DNA of 64,000 bases from DVED01 sp963838375 (lineage in GTDB: Bacteria > Cyanobacteriota > Cyanobacteriia > Cyanobacteriales > Geitlerinemataceae), in assembly GCA_963838375.1 (NCBI GenBank), contig CAWIQY010000021.1:62001-126000 (forward strand), given 5' to 3'. Below the pieces are notes generated by a model. That model was not told the origin of the DNA. It was given only the letters and a program-made list of their open reading frames with translations, and made no database searches. Of the stretch, positions 26,486-35,430 are shown in pieces. Made by a program: the position numbers and the translations under genes. Position 1 is the stretch's first letter. Each line of letters opens with the position of its first letter.

Positions 26486-27023
26486 ATGTATATACGGCAA
26501 GCTTTAGATTCCGATCTTAGCGATGTTTTATTTGATCGAACGAGCAGCATTTGGCAAGAATGAAGAGGCTGAATTGGTGAAAGATCTTTTAGAAGATCCC
26601 AGTGCAAAACCTGTGTTATCTCTGCTGGCTTTTAAAGACGATCGTGCTGTGGGACATATCTTATTTACAACGGCACGTCTAATGAACAGTAAAAATACAG
26701 CATCGATCGTAATTTTAGCTCCACTCGCAATAATTCCTGATGCTCAAAAGCAAGGAATTGGCGGTAAGCTGATTGAAAAAGGATTACAGTTGTTATCGCG
26801 ATCGGGAGTCGATTTGGTATTCGTTCTCGGACATCCCGAATACTATCCGCGCCATGGATTCAAACCCGCAAGTTGTCTCGGATTTGAGGCACCGTATCCT
26901 ATCCCAGATGAGCACGCAGAGGCATGGATGGTTCAAGCTCTTCGTCCAGGTATAATTGGCTCTATTAGCGGAAAAGTTATGTGTTCTGATGTGTTAAATA
27001 AGCCTGAGTATTGGCTAGAATAA
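26486..27023 (+). pseudogene. GNAT-family N-acetyltransferase, N-terminal frameshift
   Basis: The 166-codon frame from 26523 starts abruptly at LIERAAFG. The natural beginning MYIRQALDSDLSDVLF is read from an ATG at 26486 with AGGGGAAAG ahead of it, in another phase. Removing one base (the G at 26534) gives a continuous protein of about 178 residues, MYIRQ...DVLFIERAAFG and on. The GNAT acetyl-CoA site is LAIIPDAQKQGIGGKLIEKG, and VLGHPEYYPRHGF is typical of the YhbS-like subgroup. The acceptor substrate is unknown. The shorter frame alone may be a start-truncated but translated form. Confidence 0.82.
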
Positions 27024-27089
27024 ATGAATGAGTTTGGGAATGTTATATAATAAAAATATTATTACCTCATACAATTTCACACGAGTTAC

Positions 27090-28865
27090 ATGGCAACCCT
27101 AGAATCTCAAGATCTCAGTATCGGCAAACTGTTCACTGAATTTTATATCGTTCCCAGCTACCAGCGGGAATATGTTTGGCAAGAAGAACAAGTGACTGAG
27201 TTTTTTGATGATATCTATAATGAGTTTCGGATTCAACAACCCGACGCTCCATCGGAATACTTTATCGGCAGTATTATTGTATGCGATCGTCCCGATGGAT
27301 TGTATGAGGTGATTGATGGTCAGCAGCGAATGACCACTGCATATCTGTTATTATGTGCAATTCGGGATTATCTCAAATCCATTAAGAAAAATGAGTCGAT
27401 CGAAGTACTTAACCGTCAAATTGCTTCTACAGATATTGATGAAGATGGAAATGATATTTCTCGCTACAGAATTACTTTGCAATATGAAGATAGTGGTGGA
27501 ATTTTAGAAAAAATAGCGAGTTGTCAACCGTTCTCTGATATTTCAAACACTGCCTCTTCGACTAATATTCGGAATGCCTATCAAAATATTGTCAAGTCAT
27601 TAGAAGAAGAATGTGGAAAGCAAGAGTCTTCGATCGCTCTGGCTCGAAAATTTTATACATATTTCAATAAAAATGTCATTTTAGTCAGAGTGAAGACAGC
27701 AACACGAGCTGATGCTTTGAGAGTCTTTGCGACGATTAACAATCGAGGGGTCAGTCTTGATGATATAGACTTAGTGAAAAATCTTATGTTTATGGAGGCT
27801 TCAAAACAAGAGTATGAAATTCTAAAAAAAGACTGGAAGAATATGGGAGATCTGTTATTTAAGCATAAAGAAAAACCCATGCGGTTTATTCGGTATTTTA
27901 TTTTAGCTCAATATGAAACCTCTGGTCAGCTAAAAGGCGATATCTACGGATGGTTTTTCAAAGAAGAGAACGAAAAATTTTACAAGAAAAATCCGACTCA
28001 ATTTGTCAAGAAACTTCTGGATTCTTCTAAGTCATATATTCATTTTCTAAATGGTAAAAGTAAAGATGAGTCTACCAATCGTTACTTATCTAATATTCGG
28101 TCTATTAGCCGTGCGGCTCGAATGCCATTCATGCTACTAATTGCAGGGCAACATTTACCTAAAGATTTATTTTTAGAATTATCTCGACAAGTAGAAAATA
28201 TCTTCTTCGCTTATCTTCTCGTTCGGGAATCGACAGGAAAGTTTGAACCCAGATTTGCCTCGTGGTGTATAGCTATTCGCAATATTAAGAACGATCGAGA
28301 ATTTAAAGACTTTGTTGCCAGAGAGATTCACCCCGCTAAGACACAAGTGAGCGATCGCTTTAAGTTAGCATTCGTAAATATGGAAGAATCTTCCGTACAA
28401 AAAGCTCTACTCCGATATATTTTAGCAAAACTTACTCAGTATATTGATGAGTTAGCCTTTGGGGTTACACCCGCCACGATCGACCTCGAAAATTATCTTA
28501 ACAAGCAAGTCGAAGTAGAGCATATACTGCCTCAAACTTATTCTCCAGAAATCGAGGCTTCATTCGATAAACCGAAAGAAATAAAAAAATATATCAAACG
28601 TTTGGGTAATCTCAGTTTACTAGAAAAATCGATTAACACATCCATCAAAAATAAATCTTTTAAGGATAAAAAGAAAGCTTACCTCCAATCCAAATATTTA
28701 CTAACACGATCGATTGCCGAACAGGTGCAAGTTGGGCAAAATACAGCGATCGATCGTGCCGTCAAAGACTTGGAAACGTTTGATGATTGGACATCTGAAT
28801 CGATCGAACGTCGCCAAAAAATGTTAACTCAGTTGGCTCATAAAATTTGGGATATGCCCCAATGA
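27090..28865 (+). CDS. DUF262/DUF1524 protein, GmrSD-like nuclease
   Basis: A 591-residue single-chain protein. The N-terminal DUF262 (ParB/Srx-like NTPase) domain has VPSYQREYVW (21-30) and VIDGQQRMTT (74-83), the conserved DGQQR motif. The C-terminal DUF1524 domain carries the His-Me nuclease signature VEVEHILPQ near 472-480 and RLGNLSLLEKSINTS. GmrSD-family enzymes are type IV restriction systems that cut glucosylated or otherwise modified phage DNA; others of this architecture act in different defence roles. No methylase or specificity gene is adjacent, which fits a modification-dependent enzyme. Its base composition is richer in A+T than its neighbours, suggesting transfer. Nuclease activity is inferred. 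Confidence 0.85.
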   Translation: MATLESQDLSIGKLFTEFYIVPSYQREYVWQEEQVTEFFDDIYNEFRIQQPDAPSEYFIGSIIVCDRPDGLYEVIDGQQRMTTAYLLLCAIRDYLKSIKKNESIEVLNRQIASTDIDEDGNDISRYRITLQYEDSGGILEKIASCQPFSDISNTASSTNIRNAYQNIVKSLEEECGKQESSIALARKFYTYFNKNVILVRVKTATRADALRVFATINNRGVSLDDIDLVKNLMFMEASKQEYEILKKDWKNMGDLLFKHKEKPMRFIRYFILAQYETSGQLKGDIYGWFFKEENEKFYKKNPTQFVKKLLDSSKSYIHFLNGKSKDESTNRYLSNIRSISRAARMPFMLLIAGQHLPKDLFLELSRQVENIFFAYLLVRESTGKFEPRFASWCIAIRNIKNDREFKDFVAREIHPAKTQVSDRFKLAFVNMEESSVQKALLRYILAKLTQYIDELAFGVTPATIDLENYLNKQVEVEHILPQTYSPEIEASFDKPKEIKKYIKRLGNLSLLEKSINTSIKNKSFKDKKKAYLQSKYLLTRSIAEQVQVGQNTAIDRAVKDLETFDDWTSESIERRQKMLTQLAHKIWDMPQ

Positions 28866-28888
28866 TATCCTCATCAAAACATTGGATT

Positions 28889-29542
28889 TTAGATTGAGGG
28901 TTTGAGACCGCGAATTCTCTGACGAAAAACTCTTAAAGCTGGACTTCTGCCGACTTCAATACTTTGGGCGAGAACTTCAGCTACAAGGTCTAAAATTGGG
29001 AGTTCTGGGAATGTAGAGCTAGCAGAAACGGGCTGATATTGCCCAGATTGTAGGGTGTAAATCTTCAGTTCGCCGCGATCGTAGATCCAGAGTTCGGCAA
29101 CGCCTAAACTAACATAAGCATCCAGCTGTGTTTTAGAAGTAACATCTACTTCGATCGCCAGATCGGGCGGAGGGTCAACCGAGAGATTGACTCGTCGTTT
29201 CCCTCGCATTTGGACATGATGTTGAATGTAGAAGCACTGATCGGGTTCAATGCCATAACCCATTTCCTGACGTTTGAAGGTTGTTGAACCAAAGCATTCA
29301 CAATCAATTTCTAACTCTTCTAATAAAATTTTAACGATATCGCTGATAATCTCTTTATCAACTTCATGTTCTGGTGTTGGCATTCTAATTTCTAGGGTTC
29401 TCTCACTGTAAGCAATGCGAGCGGCGCGTTTTTCGCCCAACTCGTTCAAAATTTGCTCGAATTCTTTCCAATCGACATCATGGATTAGCAATCTTTGACC
29501 GGGAGGTATATCAAGTTGTCGGAGTTGGAGAGTGATAGACAT
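28889..29542 (-). CDS. Uma2 family endonuclease-like protein (DUF820)
   Basis: A 217-residue Uma2/DUF820 protein of a different subgroup from the one at 3259. Conserved blocks are EQILNELGEKRAARIAY, LEIRMPTPEHE, GYGIEPDQCFYI, the acidic PPDLAIEVDVTS with the catalytic-type Glu, and VAELWIYDRGEL. The tail FPELPILDLV matches the family. The gene converges with the DUF262/DUF1524 gene, with only about 23 bp between their stops. The start ATG at 29542 is conventional. Function of the family remains unknown. Confidence 0.9.
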   Translation of the reverse strand: MSITLQLRQLDIPPGQRLLIHDVDWKEFEQILNELGEKRAARIAYSERTLEIRMPTPEHEVDKEIISDIVKILLEELEIDCECFGSTTFKRQEMGYGIEPDQCFYIQHHVQMRGKRRVNLSVDPPPDLAIEVDVTSKTQLDAYVSLGVAELWIYDRGELKIYTLQSGQYQPVSASSTFPELPILDLVAEVLAQSIEVGRSPALRVFRQRIRGLKPSI

Positions 29543-29827
29543 TTTAAATTTTAGATTTGAGGGATTTTAGATTGTAAAGAATTGATGGGGGAGAATCTAA
29601 GATCGATCGTACTCTCGCGACCTAGCAACGATCCCGTTCTCACGTTAATGATACCAATTTTCCAACTATCACAGTGTTTCGCGTCCTAAAATCGATCGCC
29701 CTTTGCCTTCGGCAAGCTGGGGAGTGTTGAACTTTCCAAACTGGCATGGCACGAACCCAACATCATCAATCTCTCTGTAGGTTGAAATCAAGACCCTCTG
29801 GGTCGGTTTGTATTGGAGCCGATAGAT

Positions 29828-30046
29828 ATGTGTTTAACTTGGCTGATTTCCCTGACCTTTGCCATCGCCGCAGGTTTCTTCAGTTTCTGGGTTCGCGAAG
29901 AAGTCGAGTCTCTCTTTAGTTTTTTGATCGCAGTTTTCTGTTTGTTGGTGAGTCTGATTCTGGCTCCTCTCTTCGTGCAATTGATGCTTGTCGGAGTGCT
30001 GTTAACCAGCGCCAAATCCCGATCGATCTTTGGGATACAAGAGTAA
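29828..30046 (+). CDS. Small two-helix membrane protein
   Basis: A 72-residue hydrophobic protein with two predicted membrane segments, about 1-20 (CLTWLISLTFAIAAGFFSF) and 30-60. I chose the ATG at 29828 because GGAG lies nine bases before it; a TTG at 29813 is also possible. It converges with the PP2C gene 10 bp downstream. No family is recognised. Such small proteins are frequent in cyanobacteria. Confidence 0.55.
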   Translation: MCLTWLISLTFAIAAGFFSFWVREEVESLFSFLIAVFCLLVSLILAPLFVQLMLVGVLLTSAKSRSIFGIQE

Positions 30047-30056
30047 TCTCTCTGAC

Positions 30057-31967
30057 TTATTCCGACGGCGGTTCAGTTGTTGGCGGTTCTGGTAACTCCG
30101 GTGCAGTCTCAACTTCCGGTTGAACTTCAGGTTCCGCTTGAGAAGGCACCTGACGAGTTCTGAGTTGAGACATTGCCAACCAACCGATTGCCGCACTGAG
30201 TGCCAAAGCTCCCAGAACTCCCAAAATGGTCATCCAAGACGAAGTTCGATCGCGACGACGGGATGGATAGGGATCGAGTCTTGTGCTGGGTTGACCGTAC
30301 AGCAGCGCTTTCGAGGATTCCGACATCGGCGTATCCGGCGTATCCAGTGCCTTGTTTTTGTGAGTGGGATCGAAGAGTTGAACTTCTTTCGCCGTCAGTT
30401 CCGAGACTCGATAGTACGTGAGAACAACCGAAGCATTATCATGACCGTTTTTCTCGTTTGCCAATTTCACCCAGGCTTCTACAGTCTCTTCTAAGGTGCG
30501 TTCCCCATTTAACACCCCAGGCGCAAACTCGCTCCAAGACTGCTCCACCCAATCGTTATCGCTCAACCCATCAGAACACAGCAGCAACAACCCGTCTTCT
30601 TCCAAAATGAACCGATCGATCGTCGGATGCAACATCTGGCTATCCCGCGTTCCCAAAGCTTGGGTAAGCGCCGCTGCATCGTAACGCTCTTGTGCTTGGC
30701 GATACAAACTGCGTCCCAGGCGCACTTCTCGTCCCGCCACATCGTCATCCACGGTGAGGCGCTGGCAGTAGTCTCGGGTCAGCCAATAGGCGCGGCTATC
30801 GCCAATATTGACGACATACAGTTCGTGAGCATTTTCCAGAGTTTCCCCAGTCGCCGTTGTCACCTTCTGCGGCAGTTGCAATCCCATTGCCAAGGTGGTT
30901 CCCATGCGTTGCCGCGATTCTCGGTCTTGGGAATCATTTTGAGCGGCAACCATATTATTCACCACCCGAACGATCGCCGCCAGTTGTTCGCTAATCAGCG
31001 CCTGCGAGACGATCGTAGACTCTTGAACGATTTCGGTTAAAAAAGCCCTAAGTTGCAATTTCAGCGCTTGTACGGTCATGTGGCTGGCGATTTCACCGCC
31101 TTCGTGACCGCCGACCCCATCGCAAACGATCGACACGTGAGACAGCAATTCCTTGTTGGGCGATTCTTCCTTAGCTTGCAAGTCGGCTGGGGTAGGATAG
31201 CAGGCATCTTCGTTTTGAGGGCGCACGGGTCCCGAGTCGGTGACTCCGGCAACCTGGACGCGCAAAGGTTGTCCCGCCGCGAGATCGAGCAAGAGAGCAT
31301 CTAACTGAGTGGCGATATCCTCCAAAGACACCTCGCCGCCGCGCATTTGCTGGCAAATCTGTTTCAGGGGTTCGGCGATCGTTTCGTGGGTTCGATCGAT
31401 CCAATTCCACCAAAACGACCCCAAATCTTTGAGAGAATGCTTCAGGGTTGAAGGCTTGAGTTCCAGCAGCCAAACCCGCCAACCTTGTACGCGAATATTG
31501 CTGTCATCGAGCAAACTGGCTGCCACTCCCGCCTCGCTCAGCGGCGTCCACAGTTGCAGAAGTTGCCACAGCCAATACACTTGTCGGACGGGTGTCGCTG
31601 CCGACCAGACTTCAATCATAGCCGGATAGAGATTACCGGAGCGATCGATCGGCGCATTTTCCAGCAACAAAATTTCCGGGCTGTCTTCTGGTTGCGCCCA
31701 CTGGCAAGATCCAAATGCTTCCGGCAGGTGCAGCCGCCGGGGATACAGTTGCAAATACGGGCGGAGTGTCTCGGGGATGCTGGTCGGAAAACGGGGCGGT
31801 CGATCGGACTGAGTATCGAGCCAGATTTGCGGTGCGATCACTTGATATCGATCGGCGATCGTCTGTCCGGCGGGTATTTTCGCTGCTAATTCTCCTAATG
31901 CCCAGAGGTACCGCTGACACCGGGCTGTGGACTCGGGAAGGCGATCGCTGACTCGATCTAGCAACAT
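30057..31967 (-). CDS. PP2C-type serine/threonine phosphatase with C-terminal membrane anchor
   Basis: A 636-residue protein. Residues 1-235 form a helical N-terminal domain often found in cyanobacterial PP2C proteins. Relatives usually begin with a zinc ribbon just before RYLWALG, and only a single Cys of it remains here. The PP2C domain covers about 240-515: GVTDSGPVRPQNEDAC, CDGVGGHEGGE (metal-binding Asp/Gly), NIGDSRAYWL and GHDNASVVL. One membrane helix lies at about 573-595, followed by a Pro/Glu-rich tail outside. It would dephosphorylate phospho-Ser/Thr proteins, opposing kinases such as the one at 47692. Two signalling genes follow in the upstream direction on the same strand. Confidence 0.9.
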   Translation of the reverse strand: MLLDRVSDRLPESTARCQRYLWALGELAAKIPAGQTIADRYQVIAPQIWLDTQSDRPPRFPTSIPETLRPYLQLYPRRLHLPEAFGSCQWAQPEDSPEILLLENAPIDRSGNLYPAMIEVWSAATPVRQVYWLWQLLQLWTPLSEAGVAASLLDDSNIRVQGWRVWLLELKPSTLKHSLKDLGSFWWNWIDRTHETIAEPLKQICQQMRGGEVSLEDIATQLDALLLDLAAGQPLRVQVAGVTDSGPVRPQNEDACYPTPADLQAKEESPNKELLSHVSIVCDGVGGHEGGEIASHMTVQALKLQLRAFLTEIVQESTIVSQALISEQLAAIVRVVNNMVAAQNDSQDRESRQRMGTTLAMGLQLPQKVTTATGETLENAHELYVVNIGDSRAYWLTRDYCQRLTVDDDVAGREVRLGRSLYRQAQERYDAAALTQALGTRDSQMLHPTIDRFILEEDGLLLLCSDGLSDNDWVEQSWSEFAPGVLNGERTLEETVEAWVKLANEKNGHDNASVVLTYYRVSELTAKEVQLFDPTHKNKALDTPDTPMSESSKALLYGQPSTRLDPYPSRRRDRTSSWMTILGVLGALALSAAIGWLAMSQLRTRQVPSQAEPEVQPEVETAPELPEPPTTEPPSE

Positions 31968-32091
31968 ATCGATAAGCTCGGCTAAGAGAGCGGCTGATGG
32001 ACTGGAGTTTTCAATACTATACCGCGAAATAGTTATTGGTCATCAGTCATTTGGGGTTGGTTATGAGCTAGTGGCTAGTCGTCCGGCGACA

Positions 32092-32131
32092 CCAATTACC
32101 AATTTACCAATTACCAATTTACCAATTACCA
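32092..32131. repeat. AT-rich tandem repeat (ACCAATT/TACCAAT)
   Basis: Alternating CCAATTA and CCAATTTA units fill the gap between the PP2C start and the response-regulator stop, the same heptamer-type array as at 3906-3933. No transcription signal is apparent in it. Confidence 0.65.
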
Positions 32132-32132
32132 T

Positions 32133-32786
32133 TCAAACCAATCCCGTTCGCAGAGCTGTCACCGCCGCTTGAACGCGATCGTTGACGGCGAGTTTGTTCA
32201 TAATGCCCCGAACGTGGGTTTTCACCGTATTCGGACTCAAAAACAGCGCTTCTGCAATTTCGATATTACTCAAGCCTTCCACAACTAGTTTCAAAACCTC
32301 TAGCTCTCGCGGCGAAAGTTCCCCGAAGTTTTGACTGGGCATGGGCGGTTTGAGGTGCTGCATCACCCGATGGGCGACTTGGGGATCGAGATAGGCACCG
32401 CCTTCGCGAGCGGTATAAATTGCCGTCAGCAGTCGATCGATATTGGCTCCCTTGACGCAATAAGCATCGGCACCGCTGGAGAGCGCGGCAACAACCTCCG
32501 TTTCGGCGGTATAAGAAGTGAGCATCACCACCCGCACATTCGGCAAGGCTTTTTTGATTTGTTGGGTGGCGGCGATTCCATCTTGGCGGGGCAAGCCAAT
32601 ATCCATCACGATCAAATCCGGCTCGAGATCGAGTGCCGCCTTGACTGCCAAGAAGCCGTCTTCTACCAGTCCGACTATCTTTAAATCGGGCTGGCTCGAG
32701 AGCGCTTGTTCTAAACCCAATTGCATCATCGGATCGTCTTCGACAATTAAAACTTCGATCGGTGGGGATTGGGAAGGGATACTCAT
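32133..32786 (-). CDS. NarL/FixJ-type response regulator
   Basis: A 217-residue two-domain regulator. The receiver domain (1-125) has the acidic pair EDD (16-18), the phospho-acceptor Asp62 in LIVMDIGLPR, a Thr/Ser in MLTSYT and the conserved Lys in YCVKGA. A LuxR-type helix-turn-helix (about 150-215) carries LSPRELEVLKLVVEGLSNIEIA and FLSPNTVKTHVRGIMNKL. It should bind DNA as a phosphorylated dimer. The hybrid kinase gene lies about 105 bp upstream on the same strand and may be its partner, although that kinase also has its own receiver. Confidence 0.93.
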   Translation of the reverse strand: MSIPSQSPPIEVLIVEDDPMMQLGLEQALSSQPDLKIVGLVEDGFLAVKAALDLEPDLIVMDIGLPRQDGIAATQQIKKALPNVRVVMLTSYTAETEVVAALSSGADAYCVKGANIDRLLTAIYTAREGGAYLDPQVAHRVMQHLKPPMPSQNFGELSPRELEVLKLVVEGLSNIEIAEALFLSPNTVKTHVRGIMNKLAVNDRVQAAVTALRTGLV

Positions 32787-32891
32787 ATCAATTTAAAGTA
32801 AGGGTTAAATGTTCAACACCCAGTTGCGTGCAGATAACTGAGGATATTCTGATTTGGGGGTAGCAATCCCGAAAATTACAATTTTTTCTCG

Positions 32892-34073
32892 TTATTCTAC
32901 AGGTAGAGTAAACCAGAAGGTCGTACCCGCACCGGGAGAGCTATTCACGCCGATATCCCCCCCGTGAGCCGTCACGATCTGCAAGCAGAGATAGAGTCCC
33001 AAACCCAATCCGGTTTTGAGTTTGGCTGCTTCTCCCCGCGTGTAGGGTCGAAAGAGTTGGGCGCATTCTTCTGGTCTCATGCCTACCCCATCGTCGGTGA
33101 GCGTACAACGGACATAGGCACGATCCTCAGCGCACACTTGCGCTTTCAGCAGCAGGTTTAATCCCGGTGGGTTGTGTTTTAGGGCATTGGCTAACAGGTT
33201 TTCAAACACGCGCCAAAGCTGGTTACGATCGGCGTTAACTCTCGGTAGATCTGTGGGAACTTGATGCATCAGAGTGGCTTGATTGGTTTGCAGCATCGGC
33301 TTCCACTCGGCAACCAGGGCTTCGATAAAGGAGTGCACGACCAAGGGTTCGCAATGGAGCGATCCACCCCACACTTCTCGCTTCTGAGTTTCCAGGAGGG
33401 AGTTAATCAGGTTGAGTTGACGATCGCAACTGGTCGCCATTCGATCGAGAACCGCACGGGAAACGCCGATCGTGTTATCCTGCCGTTCTGAGGACGAGGG
33501 TTTGAGCAAGTTCTGTAACACCATCAACATTCCCGTCACCGGATTGCGCAGATCGTGAGACACGGCATGAAGAAACACTTGCAAGCTAGTTTCCGCTTTT
33601 TGACGTTCGAGGATCTCTTGTTGAAGTTGGGTATTTTGCGTTCTCAGTTGCTTCTGAAAACGTTGGAGATTTAGATGAGAGTTGACTCGTGCCAAGACTT
33701 CTTGAATCTGAAACGGCTTGGTGATGTAGTCCATGCCGCCCACTTCAAATGCCAGAACCTTATCCATCGCTTCGTCGAGAGCGCTGATAAAAATTACTGG
33801 GATGTCTCGGGTTCTCTCATTGGCTTTTATTTGACGACACACTTCATATCCGTCGAGATCCGGCATCTGGATATCGAGCAAAATTAAATCCGGAGGCATC
33901 GATTGTACGGCTCGCAGCGCCCAATTGCCGTTGAGAGCTTTGCGGACTTTGTACCCTTGCTCGCTCAGCATTTGCGAAAGCAGGCGCAAGTTATTGGGCA
34001 TATCGTCCACAATTAGAATATCGGCAATGGGCGCTATCGTCGGGGCTATCGGTTGGTACTCTGCTGAACTCAT
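32892..34073 (-). CDS. Hybrid receiver-histidine kinase (REC-HisKA-HATPase)
   Basis: A 393-residue cytoplasmic protein in the order receiver, kinase. The receiver (about 15-135) has Asp67 in LILLDIQMPD and the Lys of ITKPFQ. A coiled segment (135-165) follows, then the HisKA helix with His173 in HAVSHDLRNP. The HATPase part has NLLANALKH (N box), DDGVGM (G1) and GLGLGLYLCLQI (G2). No sensor domain or membrane segment is visible, so input comes through the receiver from another kinase. This places it mid-way in a phosphorelay that may end in the downstream NarL-type regulator. Confidence 0.92.
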   Translation of the reverse strand: MSSAEYQPIAPTIAPIADILIVDDMPNNLRLLSQMLSEQGYKVRKALNGNWALRAVQSMPPDLILLDIQMPDLDGYEVCRQIKANERTRDIPVIFISALDEAMDKVLAFEVGGMDYITKPFQIQEVLARVNSHLNLQRFQKQLRTQNTQLQQEILERQKAETSLQVFLHAVSHDLRNPVTGMLMVLQNLLKPSSSERQDNTIGVSRAVLDRMATSCDRQLNLINSLLETQKREVWGGSLHCEPLVVHSFIEALVAEWKPMLQTNQATLMHQVPTDLPRVNADRNQLWRVFENLLANALKHNPPGLNLLLKAQVCAEDRAYVRCTLTDDGVGMRPEECAQLFRPYTRGEAAKLKTGLGLGLYLCLQIVTAHGGDIGVNSSPGAGTTFWFTLPVE

Positions 34074-34352
34074 CGGTCGATCGGGCGGCTCTGGCTTTTA
34101 TGTCTTCATTATTCGCTTTTTTTTTGCAAATATAAAAGCCAATAGGTATTCACTATCGAGATTGTCGGCTTCTGTCTAGATCGTTTGACGGTCAAAGGTG
34201 ACAGCCCGTCGGCTATTTGGGGTGGGTGTGTCCGAATCTTACACGTCTACGTCTTCTAGGCAATTCCCTCTGTTATATCGATGCCCCCGATCTTGGGGAC
34301 ACGATCGGTTCAACTTTGCCCAGTCCTAGTCGATCGCGAGTTTTTGACAAGT

Positions 34353-34580
34353 CTAATGGGGATAGCCGTAGAGACCTGGAGAATAGGCTTCCACCACGTT
34401 GCCTGTCTGCGAGCAAAGGATCATCAGGTAATCGCAAGTCGGACATTGCGTCCGCGTCAACTGGCTATCGAGTAAGTAGTGACGCTCGGCAGGACTCCCG
34501 CAGTTGGGACACCGAATTGCGTGGCGTGTAGATCGGGTTGTGCCGGCGCTGGAATTTAATGCAGTTAATATGGCTGACAT
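34353..34580 (-). CDS. Small conserved zinc-ribbon protein
   Basis: A 75-residue protein with two CxxC pairs (CPNCGSPAERHY and CPTCDYLMILC) about 22 residues apart, a classic zinc ribbon, and the tail EAYSPGLYGYPH. Proteins like this are conserved across cyanobacteria and are often mislabelled 'PriA-like'. It may be a DNA/RNA-binding or regulatory factor; nothing is proven. The start ATG at 34580 gives MSAILTALN. Confidence 0.72.
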   Translation of the reverse strand: MSAILTALNSSAGTTRSTRHAIRCPNCGSPAERHYLLDSQLTRTQCPTCDYLMILCSQTGNVVEAYSPGLYGYPH

Positions 34581-34937
34581 ACTTAAAAAGTCTTGTTATT
34601 TACAGTCGTAAAAAAAAGAAGGCTTAATCTTCTCTGAAGATTTATTCAGTTAAACCGGTCTCAAAAAGTGGGAATCTATATACTTAAGTATCTCGCATTT
34701 CTTTTGAATTGTCAATTTTATTTGGGCGTCGATCGCACGCTCCCTAAGCGATCCCCATTTTAGTCTAACCGGTTGTTCAGTCGGGCACTCGCCTATCCAA
34801 AACAGCCCGATCGTCCTAGAATCTTCATCTTTTTTAACAACTCTCGATCGTTTATTTATGTTTTCTTTATATTTATGATAAAACTTTAAAATTCAGTCCG
34901 CGTCTATCCTTCGATGGACATTTTAGCGATTAATACC
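34581..34937. other. Intergenic region upstream of smtA
   Basis: About 360 AT-rich bases between the divergent zinc-ribbon and metallothionein genes. I see no gene or RNA family. GAAGGCTTAATCTTCTC with CTGAAGATT around 34618-34640 gives a small hairpin near a poly-A stretch. Promoter elements for both genes should lie at its ends. Confidence 0.4.
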
Positions 34938-34951
34938 TGAATACCTGTTCA
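34938..34951 (+). promoter_or_regulatory. Putative SmtB/ZiaR-type operator and promoter of smtA
   Basis: TGAATACCTGTTCA fits the ArsR/SmtB dyad TGAA-N6-TTCA. It lies six bases upstream of a good -10 box, TATGAT (34957-34962), which is 31 bases before the metallothionein start. A zinc-responsive repressor bound here would block RNA polymerase. No smtB gene is in the window, so the repressor must be encoded elsewhere. Confidence 0.6.
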
Positions 34952-34993
34952 TATGTTATGATAAATCTGAATCCATCAAACCAGGAGACTGCC

Positions 34994-35161
34994 ATGACTG
35001 CTGCAACTCAAATGAAATGCGCCTGCGAATCCTGCTCGTGCACCGTGTCTACTAATTCAGCCGTGAACAAAGACGGCAAATCCTATTGCGGCGAAGCTTG
35101 TGCTAACGGTCATCCGAATGGTGCGGGCTGCGGTCATCCCGGTTGTGCCTGCAACGGCTAA
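34994..35161 (+). CDS. smtA: Metallothionein SmtA/BmtA
   Basis: A 55-residue cysteine-rich protein that binds zinc and cadmium in a cluster. Cysteine/histidine clusters are CACESCSC near the start, SYCGEAC in the middle and CGHPGCAC at the end, the order of bacterial metallothioneins with their GATA-like zinc finger fold. I start it at the ATG at 34994 because AGGAG lies eight bases upstream; the in-frame ATG at 34958 would place that site inside the gene. A SmtB-type operator precedes it and an intrinsic terminator follows, so it is a single-gene unit controlled by metal. Confidence 0.95.
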   Translation: MTAATQMKCACESCSCTVSTNSAVNKDGKSYCGEACANGHPNGAGCGHPGCACNG

Positions 35162-35187
35162 TCGCCAGACCGAATCGACGATTGCGG

Positions 35188-35222
35188 TCAGCCCGGTTTT
35201 GGGTAACTGGGCTGAATTTTTT
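35188..35222 (+). terminator. Intrinsic terminator of smtA
   Basis: TCAGCCC (35188-35194) pairs with GGGCTGA (35209-35215) around a 14-base loop and is followed by ATTTTTT. It lies 27 bases after the smtA stop, in the right orientation. Confidence 0.85.
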
Positions 35223-35430
35223 CACCCAAATTTTCCGGTTTTGGGAGACGAAGCATCGTAAAGAGCAACAACTCCATTTCAGTTCGCGTCAGCATATACT
35301 GGGAGCTGGTGTTAGTGCAGGAGTGACGATCGCGCGTTGCGTGAGTAAAACGACTCAGGGTTCGCGTATAGTTAGATGTCATCAGTTCTTGAATTAGGAC
35401 TGTGTTTGCTCTGTTTCTTCCTCACAATCC

